Shown piece after piece: positions 1 through 6,094 of a stretch of DNA of 19,828 nt. Below the pieces are notes generated by a model. The model searched no databases and was not told the origin of the DNA. It worked only from the letters and a program-made list of their open reading frames with translations. The translations under genes were made by a program, and so were the position numbers. The stretch's first letter is position 1. Every line of letters starts with the position of its first letter. Source of the stretch: JAZQLP01 sp045542755 (GTDB taxonomy: Bacteria; Bacillota; Clostridia; Oscillospirales; UBA644); contig JAZQLP010000085.1 of assembly GCA_045542755.1 (NCBI GenBank), forward strand, positions 1 through 19,828, written 5' to 3'.

Positions 1-62
1 CTTTTTTGCACTTTTTTACACTCTTCATCTTTTTCTTCATTTGTCATATGAGCATTATACAT
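1..62 (-). CDS. Possible 5' end of an unknown gene running off the left edge
   Basis: On the minus strand a frame opens after a TAG at 122-120 and stays open to the window edge. The first possible ATG is at 62 (reading MYNAHMTNEEKDEECKKVQK) and a second lies at 47. The visible peptide is short, charged and Lys/Glu-rich. There is no clear ribosome binding site before either ATG, and the frame upstream of the ATG is also open, so the start is uncertain. It lies just downstream of the queH terminator. It could equally be chance or a gene remnant; no family is recognised. Confidence 0.25.
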   Translation of the reverse strand, partial: MYNAHMTNEEKDEECKKVQK

Positions 63-121
63 CTGTAGAATATTTAATCCGAAGTCAGCAATGTTACCAT
101 ATGTTTTCTTGGCAAAATACT

Positions 122-158
122 AAAAACAAAAATACTGTCGACAATAGCCGACAGTATT
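122..158 (-). terminator. Rho-independent terminator downstream of queH
   Basis: Perfect 10-bp inverted repeat (131-140 with 149-158, arm AATACTGTCG) around an 8-nt loop. On the minus strand it is followed directly by TTTTTGTTTTT (130-122). It starts about 25 nt after the queH stop codon. The U-tract lies only on the minus-strand exit side, so it acts in that direction. Confidence 0.85.
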
Positions 159-183
159 CACTCGCAATGGTATATATTGTGTT

Positions 184-741
184 TCAAATGCTGTCCGCAT
201 ACAGCCCCAACCCACAGCCACAGTAATTCTGGCGGTAGAGCCCGTACTCTTTGGACATCTCGATAGAATGTTTATATCCGTCCTTCTTCTTAAAATCACA
301 AGGAAGATATTCAATACCGTAGAGGGCAGACAGTTCTGTACCCATCTCATTTATCTTGGGGGCATTCTTATGGGGACTTACAGTAAGGGTAGTTGTAAAA
401 ACATCAAAGCCATGTTCTTTTGCATAGATAGCGGTAGCTTCCATACGCTGACGAATACAGGCGAAGCATCTCTCGCCACCTTCCCTATCTTTTTCTCTGC
501 CTTTTGCAAGAGAGTGAAAGATAGCAGGATCGTACTCCCCTTCTATATAAGATATGTTCTTACCTTCTTTGGCATTGTACTCGTTTATAAATCTTATCTG
601 CTCATTTTTGCGTCGCTCATACTCTTCACTGGGAAGGATGTTGGGATTATAATAATATATAGTAAGGTCATAGTCCTTTTCAAGCACCGTTATACAGTGG
701 GTAGAACAAGGGGCGCAGCATGAGTGTAAAAGCATCTTCAT
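184..741 (-). CDS. queH: Epoxyqueuosine reductase QueH
   Basis: QueH carries out the last step of queuosine synthesis, reducing epoxyqueuosine in the wobble position of GUN tRNAs to queuosine; it is the non-orthologous replacement of QueG. The protein is 185 aa, cytosolic, and spans the family's normal length. Visible family marks are the N-terminal HSCCAPCS block (Cys8, Cys9, Cys12), the central RCFACIRQRM block (Cys92, Cys95) and the C-terminal YRQNYCGC block (Cys174, Cys176), which supply ligands for the iron-sulfur and metal sites. The ATG at 741 is chosen because GGAGAG lies 7 nt upstream; a longer frame would need a TTG at 756 that overlaps this binding site. The gene is monocistronic, divergent from hom, and ends at its own terminator. 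No other queuosine genes are in the window. Confidence 0.93.
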   Translation of the reverse strand: MKMLLHSCCAPCSTHCITVLEKDYDLTIYYYNPNILPSEEYERRKNEQIRFINEYNAKEGKNISYIEGEYDPAIFHSLAKGREKDREGGERCFACIRQRMEATAIYAKEHGFDVFTTTLTVSPHKNAPKINEMGTELSALYGIEYLPCDFKKKDGYKHSIEMSKEYGLYRQNYCGCGLGLYADSI

Positions 742-976
742 AGCGTTTCTCTCCAAATTGTTTTTACCCTTATATTATATAATGTAGTTGCCACATCATT
801 TGCACACAAGGGTGAACTTTTGGCAAAATCGCAGTAAAACCCGCCTGTTACCGATTTAGCACGATAAAGTTCAACGTTTTTTTTCTTATTTTTCACCTTA
901 CACTACTTGTATATATATAACAAATGTGGTATAATCTTGTTTCAAGGATAAAATCTAGGAAAGGCCACTGACCTAA
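742..976. other. Divergent intergenic region queH/hom
   Basis: This 235-bp A/T-rich spacer holds the queH ribosome binding site (754-749), a TATAAT on the minus strand at 779-774 with no convincing -35 partner that may belong to queH, and the hom promoter. It also has an imperfect inverted repeat, GGTGAACTTT (811-820) against AAAGTTCAAC (866-875), lying before the hom promoter. No RNA gene or riboswitch fold was recognised. The hom leader would be only about 35 nt, too short for a T-box or lysine riboswitch. Confidence 0.5.
907..935 (+). promoter_or_regulatory. Sigma-A-type promoter of hom-lysC
   Basis: TTGTAT (907-912), 17-nt spacer, TATAAT (930-935). Expected transcription start is near 942, giving a leader of about 35 nt before the hom ATG at 977. 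The leader carries AGGAAAGG at 957-964 as ribosome binding site, somewhat far (12 nt) from the ATG. Confidence 0.75.
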
Positions 977-2029
977 ATGTTTAACGTAGCAATATTAGGA
1001 TACGGTGTCGTAGGCTCGGGTGTAGCAACCATAATTGCCGACAACAGCGAGCGCATCCAAAAGAAAGCGGAAGCTCCCGTTAATCTGAAAAAGATAGTCG
1101 ACATTCGTGATTTTCCAAACGATAGGTTTGAAAATATAATAACAAAGGACTTTAACGAAGTTCTTTCCGACCCCGAAATAAACGTCGTTGCTGAAACCAT
1201 CGGCGGCGTGGGCGTGGCATACAAGTTCACAAAGGCGCTTCTCGAAGCAGGCAAGAGCGTAGTTACCTCAAACAAGGAGCTTGTTGCGACAAAGGGTGAA
1301 GAACTTCTTGCCATCGCAGCTAAGACAGGAGCCAACTACTTCTTTGAGGCTGCCGTTGGAGGAGGAATTCCCGTAATAAAGGCAATGACTTCCTCACTGG
1401 AAGCAAATAACTATAAAAAAATTGTAGGTATCCTTAACGGTACTACCAATTATATACTTACCAGAATGAAAAACGAAGGGCTTGCCTTTGACGTAGCCCT
1501 CTCCCAGGCTCAAAAACTGGGATATGCAGAGCAGGATCCCACAGCGGATATTGAAGGTCTTGATGCACAGAGAAAAATAGCCATACTTGCAGACATAGCT
1601 TACGGAGAAACAATCTCCCCCGAAAAGGTATATACTGAAGGTATAACAAAGATTACTCCCGAGATAATGGCCTACGCAGCATCCAAAGGTTATCAGGTAA
1701 AGTTGATATGTTACGCCGAAAAGAAAAACGGCGCCATATATACATTTGTTTCCCCTTGTGCAGTCAGCGCAAACTCACCTCTTGCGGGAATAGAGGACGT
1801 ATTTAACGGAGTCACCCTATCCTGTGACTGCGCAGACGATATGACCTTTATAGGCCGCGGAGCAGGCAGTCTTCCCACAGCAAGTGCCGTAGTAGCCGAT
1901 ATTATTGACGGTTGTATGCTTGCCCCCGCAAAACACGCCCTGTGGAAGGCGGGCGAAACGAAAGTATTCGGTTTAAAAGATATGGATCTCCCCTATCTTG
2001 AAAACACCGAACTCCCCATTATAGGTTAA
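977..2029 (+). CDS. hom: Homoserine dehydrogenase, short form without ACT domain
   Basis: Reduces L-aspartate 4-semialdehyde to L-homoserine with NAD(P)H, at the branch to threonine and methionine. The 350-aa protein starts with a Rossmann dinucleotide fold (GYGVVGSG, residues 8-15), followed by TSNKELVA (98-105), GGGIPVIK (128-135), NGTTNYIL (154-161) and the substrate-site helix around Asp196 and Lys200. The usual Gram-positive enzyme is about 400-430 aa with a C-terminal ACT domain for threonine feedback. Here the frame stops right after the catalytic part, and the 42-nt gap to lysC has no room for a lost ACT domain. Feedback control may therefore be absent or act elsewhere (inference). 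First gene of a hom-lysC operon behind a clear promoter. Confidence 0.95.
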   Translation: MFNVAILGYGVVGSGVATIIADNSERIQKKAEAPVNLKKIVDIRDFPNDRFENIITKDFNEVLSDPEINVVAETIGGVGVAYKFTKALLEAGKSVVTSNKELVATKGEELLAIAAKTGANYFFEAAVGGGIPVIKAMTSSLEANNYKKIVGILNGTTNYILTRMKNEGLAFDVALSQAQKLGYAEQDPTADIEGLDAQRKIAILADIAYGETISPEKVYTEGITKITPEIMAYAASKGYQVKLICYAEKKNGAIYTFVSPCAVSANSPLAGIEDVFNGVTLSCDCADDMTFIGRGAGSLPTASAVVADIIDGCMLAPAKHALWKAGETKVFGLKDMDLPYLENTELPIIG

Positions 2030-2071
2030 TAACGAATCAAAGTTCACCATACAGAAAGGAATGATACCCAC

Positions 2072-3268
2072 ATGGGTCTTGTAGTCCAGAAATTTGGCGG
2101 AAGCTCCGTAAAAAACACCGAAAGACTCAACTACGTAGCAGAAATAATCACAGATACGTACAAGGCAGGCAATAACGTAGTAGTAATCGTTTCCGCTCAA
2201 GGCGACACCACCGACGACCTTATAGCTAAGGCGCAGGAGGTCAACCCCAATCCCTCTCGCAGAGAAATGGATATGCTTCTCTCCACCGGCGAGCAGATAT
2301 CCGCATCCCTGCTGGCAATGACCATTGAAAAGCTGGGATTCCCAGTAATCTCTCTTAACGCATGGCAGATTGGAATATCTTCCGACAGTAACTATTCCAA
2401 CGCTCGCATCAAGAGCATTGAGACCGAACGTCTTCAGAGAGAACTCGACAGAAAGAATATCGTTATCGTTACAGGATTCCAGGGAATCAACAAGTACGAC
2501 GATATAACCACTCTTGGTAGAGGCGGTTCTGACACCTCTGCAGTTGCTCTTGCAGCAGTACTTAAAGCTGACCTTTGTCAGATCTATACCGACGTGGACG
2601 GTGTTTATACCACCGACCCCAGAAAAGTAAAAACAGCGATCAAGCTGGACACCATATCCTACGACGAGATGCTTGAGCTTGCAACCCTCGGCGCCCAGGT
2701 GCTCCAGAACAGATCGGTAGAGCTCGCAAAAAAATATCACGTTAAGCTTGAAGTTTGCTCAAGCTATAACAGAGTACCAGGAACGATGGTCAAGGAGGAA
2801 ACATCCATGGAAAAAATGCTTATTACCGGAGTTGCAAGGGACGATAACGTTGCCCGTATCTCCGTTATCGGAATCGACGACAAGCCCGGCGAGGCTTTCA
2901 GACTCTTCTCTCTTCTCGGTCAGAACAAGATAAACGTTGACATAATTCTTCAGTCCATAGGCAGAAACAATACAAAGGACATATCCTTTACCGTCAGCGA
3001 AACCGAGCTTAAGGCAACCCTCGACTGCCTCCACAAGTCTTACCCCGATTACGAAGTAGTACACAACTCCGACGTATCCAAGGTATCCATCGTAGGCTCC
3101 GGTATGCAGGGTAACGCAGGCGTTGCAGCAACTATGTTTGAGGCTCTTTACACCGCAGGCGTAAATATCAACATGATCTCCACCAGCGAAATAAGAATCT
3201 CCGTTCTTATTGCCCGCAAGGACGCTGCAAAGGCTGTTGAGGCCATCCACGACGCATTTATTAAGTAA
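2072..3268 (+). CDS. lysC: Aspartate kinase (alpha subunit) with two ACT domains
   Basis: Phosphorylates L-aspartate to 4-phospho-L-aspartate, the first step to lysine, threonine, methionine and diaminopimelate. The 398-aa protein has the amino-acid kinase domain (about 1-235) with KFGGSS (7-12), STGE (71-74), GRGGSD (149-154) and YTDVDGVYTTDPR (172-184). Tandem ACT domains follow (about 250-398), including NINMISTSEIRISVLI near the end, typical of lysine- or threonine-inhibited enzymes. Start ATG has GAAAGGA upstream (11-nt spacing). It is the second gene after hom, and ends 15 nt before a strong hairpin. Length and layout match Bacillus subtilis LysC (aspartokinase II), including an internal in-frame start at Met246, annotated separately. 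The symbol follows that likeness; the effector amino acid cannot be read from the sequence. Confidence 0.95.
   Translation: MGLVVQKFGGSSVKNTERLNYVAEIITDTYKAGNNVVVIVSAQGDTTDDLIAKAQEVNPNPSRREMDMLLSTGEQISASLLAMTIEKLGFPVISLNAWQIGISSDSNYSNARIKSIETERLQRELDRKNIVIVTGFQGINKYDDITTLGRGGSDTSAVALAAVLKADLCQIYTDVDGVYTTDPRKVKTAIKLDTISYDEMLELATLGAQVLQNRSVELAKKYHVKLEVCSSYNRVPGTMVKEETSMEKMLITGVARDDNVARISVIGIDDKPGEAFRLFSLLGQNKINVDIILQSIGRNNTKDISFTVSETELKATLDCLHKSYPDYEVVHNSDVSKVSIVGSGMQGNAGVAATMFEALYTAGVNINMISTSEIRISVLIARKDAAKAVEAIHDAFIK
2792..3268 (+). CDS. lysC: Probable internal start of lysC: aspartokinase beta subunit (ATG at 2807)
   Basis: Inside lysC a perfect AAGGAGG (2792-2798) stands 8 nt before an in-frame ATG at 2807-2809, which is codon 246. 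The product from 2807 would be 153 aa, made only of the two ACT domains. In Bacillus subtilis aspartokinase II the beta subunit is made from an internal start at Met246 of the same frame and forms an alpha2beta2 enzyme. The coincidence of codon number, Shine-Dalgarno match and domain border supports the same overlapping-gene arrangement here. The interval includes the binding site; the coding part is 2807-3268. It has not been shown to be used in this organism. Confidence 0.65.
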   Translation, partial: KEETSMEKMLITGVARDDNVARISVIGIDDKPGEAFRLFSLLGQNKINVDIILQSIGRNNTKDISFTVSETELKATLDCLHKSYPDYEVVHNSDVSKVSIVGSGMQGNAGVAATMFEALYTAGVNINMISTSEIRISVLIARKDAAKAVEAIHDAFIK

Positions 3269-3283
3269 GACAACACATTATAT

Positions 3284-3327
3284 AAATAGGTAAGGCCGCC
3301 CCAAACTAGGGGCGGCCTTACCTATTT
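3284..3327. terminator. Bidirectional hairpin between convergent lysC and the NFACT gene
   Basis: Perfect 19-bp inverted repeat: 3284-3302 pairs with 3309-3327 around a 6-nt AAACTA loop; the core is GGTAAGGCCGCCCC. It lies 15 nt after the lysC stop and 11 nt after the opposing NFACT gene's stop. The stem base is A/T-rich on both sides, so each strand ends its stem in U-rich sequence (CCTATTT), although a long separate U-tract is missing. Confidence 0.85.
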
Positions 3328-3338
3328 ACATATATACT

Positions 3339-5102
3339 TTATTTTGAAGTCTTGAGCCTGTCACAAAGCTCCTTATCGGGAGCTACATAGGCGGTCTTAT
3401 AATTATCGTAAATAACCATACCCGGTTTTGCGCCCTGGGGCTTTTTGACGTTACGGATAAGGGTGTAATCCACCTCAATCTTCTGCCCTGCCCTTGCGGC
3501 CTTGCAGTGAGATGCGGCTATTATTGCAGCCTCTTCAAGAGAAGTATCGGTCACGTCAGTTTCGGAAGCAAAAAGCACCGTATGGCAGGCAGGATAGTTT
3601 TTAACGTGGAACCACCAGTCGTTTTTGGACGCGGTCTTAAGGGTGAGTTGGTCATTCTGGATATTATTTTTACCCACCATTATCTTTGCACCTTCCGAAG
3701 AGGTGTAAACCAGAGGTTTTGCGGCGGGAAGCTTTCTCGATGCTCCCTTGGGCTGAGATTTTATATACCCGCCAGCGCGGAGCTCGTCCCTTATCTGTGC
3801 AAAGTCGGAGGCTGTTTCAGCAAAAACAAGAGAATCGAAAACCGACTCTATATATTTAAGCTCGTCCTTTGCGGCGGGGAGTTCCTTTGAGAGTATCTCA
3901 AGGGTAGTCTGCGCCTTTTTATAAAGCTTATAATATCTCTGGGCATTCCTTTCGGGAGAAAGAGCGGGGTCGAGAGGGATCGCTATTTCCTTCATGTCCT
4001 CGGAATAGTAGTCAACCACGCGAGCGGTCCTCATCCCCGGCTGAATAAGCCCCATATTTGCGTAAATAAGGTCGCCGTAAACACGGTATTTATCGGCTTT
4101 TTTACTGTCCTCCATATCCTTGGAGCGAGCCGCAATCTTTCTGCTGACACGGGAATGGATATTGGTAAGCAACTTAAGTATATCGTCGGAGCTTCTTTTA
4201 AAATGCTCCGCCTTGTCCTTCTCCCCGAAAAAATCGTCAAGAGCCTTGGACATTGAAGGATATTCCGCAGTCCTTACGGCAGAACCGTATTGCAATATAT
4301 TGAAACAGTAAACATCGAAGGGAGTGTCTCGCCAAAGAATAACGGGCGAGAATCTTTTTTCATTTATATCGCCAAGAAGTTTTTTAAGCAAAAACCTGAC
4401 CTTATCACGCTGGTCATCGGTGAGCGCATCGCATCTTATATCCACTGAGCCCGTAGCTCTGAAGGAAATTTCGCGACATATAAGAGGTGCAAATCCCTTA
4501 TAAGTATCAAGCAACTGCTGGGAAAGTTCCTTTTCGGAGAAAAGGTCGAGGGAGTCTATGTTTTCTTCACAGATAACCGCCTTTTCCTGGGCGGGAGGAG
4601 GAGAATAAATAGCCCCCGGAACGAGAATACGTTTGGTTGAAGTGGTAATATCCACAGGACGGAGAAGGTCGTATATTTTGCCGTCGCCGTCGGTAAAGAT
4701 AAGATTACTGCTTCGTCCCATTATTTCAAGAATCAACTTTCGACGGACGGTTTCATAAAGTTCGGTCCTTGCCTCGAAGGTTATCTCCAACGCTCTTTCA
4801 AAGGGCGGCTGATAAACCTCAATTATACGGGACCCCATAAGATGCTTTCTAAGAAGCATACAAAAGTTAGGCGCGACCAAGGGATTTTCTTTTGTAGCCG
4901 AGGTAAAATGGATTTTTGGGCGCGAGGGATTAGCCGAAATAAGAAGTCGGAGATTCTTCCCCATCTCTCCCCCGTTGGGGCAATGGAGATAAAGAATAAC
5001 CTCATCCTTTTCGGGCTGAACTATCTTTTCAACCTTTGCGTCTGCACATACCCGAGAAAGCTCTGCGGATACGGCAGTAACGGTAATACCGTCTATTGGC
5101 AT
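3339..5102 (-). CDS. rqcH: NFACT family protein, RqcH/Rqc2 homologue (FbpA-like)
   Basis: RqcH binds stalled 50S-peptidyl-tRNA complexes and recruits tRNA-Ala to add C-terminal alanine tails for degradation (known for Bacillus subtilis); older annotations call the family fibronectin-binding protein. The 587-aa protein has the usual order: NFACT-N (about 1-180, with EIMGRSSNLIFTD at 126-138), helix-hairpin and long charged coiled-coil region (about 290-440) and the C-terminal NFACT-R/DUF814 domain (about 465-575, with DWWFHVKNYPACHTVL and VDYTLIRNVKKPQGAKPG). At the position of the Asp-Arg pair needed for tailing in B. subtilis, the sequence here reads FER (101-103), so Asp appears to be Glu. 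The ATG overlaps the trmK stop by one base (TAATG), and GAGGG lies 8 nt upstream, suggesting translational coupling. Confidence 0.92.
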   Translation of the reverse strand: MPIDGITVTAVSAELSRVCADAKVEKIVQPEKDEVILYLHCPNGGEMGKNLRLLISANPSRPKIHFTSATKENPLVAPNFCMLLRKHLMGSRIIEVYQPPFERALEITFEARTELYETVRRKLILEIMGRSSNLIFTDGDGKIYDLLRPVDITTSTKRILVPGAIYSPPPAQEKAVICEENIDSLDLFSEKELSQQLLDTYKGFAPLICREISFRATGSVDIRCDALTDDQRDKVRFLLKKLLGDINEKRFSPVILWRDTPFDVYCFNILQYGSAVRTAEYPSMSKALDDFFGEKDKAEHFKRSSDDILKLLTNIHSRVSRKIAARSKDMEDSKKADKYRVYGDLIYANMGLIQPGMRTARVVDYYSEDMKEIAIPLDPALSPERNAQRYYKLYKKAQTTLEILSKELPAAKDELKYIESVFDSLVFAETASDFAQIRDELRAGGYIKSQPKGASRKLPAAKPLVYTSSEGAKIMVGKNNIQNDQLTLKTASKNDWWFHVKNYPACHTVLFASETDVTDTSLEEAAIIAASHCKAARAGQKIEVDYTLIRNVKKPQGAKPGMVIYDNYKTAYVAPDKELCDRLKTSK

Positions 5103-5860
5103 TATTTTTCCCTCGTATCGTTTATAAATTTTCTGCCCTCTTCCAATAACCGAAGGGCTATATCGTAGTGCTCCGTCTTATGAGCAGAGTCCTTTTGAGC
5201 ATTGACTATCTTTTCATTTCTTGAAAGAATGTAGTCAAAATAATCTCTGACGTCGCCATCAATAGCATATCTCTCCCTCATAGCGGGAGAAAAATAGCAG
5301 TCAAGCAGAGAATACTCCACCTTTGTATCGGTTTTCTCCACCCTCATAACGATATAAAGACGTCTGTCCTCTCTTACAACACGTTCGTCTGTAATGGTGT
5401 AGGAGTTATTGTAGAGCCATTCACGAAGATCCTCAACCGACGACATGGGCGAAACTGCAAAAGGAACGTTCATTTTACACCGACCAATGATATCGGCGAT
5501 AAGGAGTCCGCCCATCCCGCATATGGAAACGCAATCGTACCCATGGGGAACAGAATCAAGCCCGTCGGAAAGGACGGTAACTATACGGTCTTCCCCTATT
5601 CCGTGGTCGGCTATGTTCTTTTTTGCAACAGCCAAAGGCCCTTCACGAAGGTCGGCGGCATACACGAATGAACATATCCCACTATTTACACACTGTATAG
5701 GAAGCTTTGCGTGGTCTGTGCCAACGTCAGCCAGGCGAAGAGAATCATTTTTCCCCAGATCCTCCCCTATCCTGCCAATCATATCGCAAACGGCTTGCAG
5801 ACGGGGGGAAAGAATCCCTCCGTCTGTCAACTGTTTTAAATCCTTATTTTCGTAAGTCAT
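5102..5860 (-). CDS. trmK: tRNA (adenine(22)-N(1))-methyltransferase TrmK
   Basis: Uses S-adenosylmethionine to methylate N1 of adenosine 22 in the D-arm of tRNAs. The 252-aa protein has SPRLQAV near the N-terminus (18-24), the Rossmann motif I region LADVGTDHAKLPI (43-55), the acidic end of the second strand at YAADLREGP (67-75), and ICGMGG (113-118), all typical of TrmK; the C-terminal part is the expected helical domain. The start is the first ATG, 8 nt after the stop of the DUF1858 gene. No strong ribosome binding site is visible there, so translation may depend on coupling. The trmK-rqcH pair overlaps by one base. The N-terminus is about 10 residues longer than in Bacillus subtilis. Confidence 0.92.
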   Translation of the reverse strand: MTYENKDLKQLTDGGILSPRLQAVCDMIGRIGEDLGKNDSLRLADVGTDHAKLPIQCVNSGICSFVYAADLREGPLAVAKKNIADHGIGEDRIVTVLSDGLDSVPHGYDCVSICGMGGLLIADIIGRCKMNVPFAVSPMSSVEDLREWLYNNSYTITDERVVREDRRLYIVMRVEKTDTKVEYSLLDCYFSPAMRERYAIDGDVRDYFDYILSRNEKIVNAQKDSAHKTEHYDIALRLLEEGRKFINDTREK

Positions 5861-5868
5861 AAAAGTTC

Positions 5869-6063
5869 TTACTGGATGCTTTCCTTAATAAGCTGGAGAA
5901 GCTTATCAGGGTCAACGCCGTGAACTGCAGCAGCCTGCTCAAGCGTTTCGCTTCTTGCGGAAGGACAGCCGAGGCAGTGCATACCGATGGAAAGAAGAAC
6001 CTTTCCGCATTCGGGATGAGCATCGAGAATTTTACCGAGAGTCATATCTTTCGTAATTTCCAT
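5869..6063 (-). CDS. Small DUF1858 redox-disulfide domain protein
   Basis: A 64-aa protein that consists of the DUF1858 domain alone (hybrid-cluster-protein-associated redox disulfide domain). It starts MEITKDMTLGKILDAHPE and carries the hallmark MHCLGCPSA, a CxxC pair at Cys31 and Cys34, in a small helical fold. The family is thought to handle electrons or thiol-disulfide exchange, but no precise reaction is established. AAAGGTGA (6078-6071) stands 7 nt before the ATG. It is 8 nt upstream of trmK on the same strand and 31 nt after the SIS gene with no terminator between, so it probably belongs to the same transcript. No hybrid-cluster protein gene is nearby. Confidence 0.88.
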   Translation of the reverse strand: MEITKDMTLGKILDAHPECGKVLLSIGMHCLGCPSARSETLEQAAAVHGVDPDKLLQLIKESIQ

Positions 6064-6094
6064 AGTTTTATCACCTTTCGTTTAATACTATAAA

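Noticed and set aside
742..976. Possible riboswitch or T-box before hom
   Set aside because: The predicted promoter leaves only about 35 nt of leader, and no specifier loop, T-box sequence or terminator/antiterminator pair is visible.
1973..2740. Long open frame (about 255 codons) on the minus strand opposite lysC
   Set aside because: It is fully antisense to a well-supported aspartate kinase, has no recognisable domain, and is rich in Val, Gly and Cys runs typical of reading the reverse of a biased coding strand.
3339..5102. Fibronectin-binding surface adhesin
   Set aside because: This is the old family label. The domain order is NFACT-N, coiled coil, NFACT-R, and no signal peptide or anchor is present, which fits the ribosome quality control factor.
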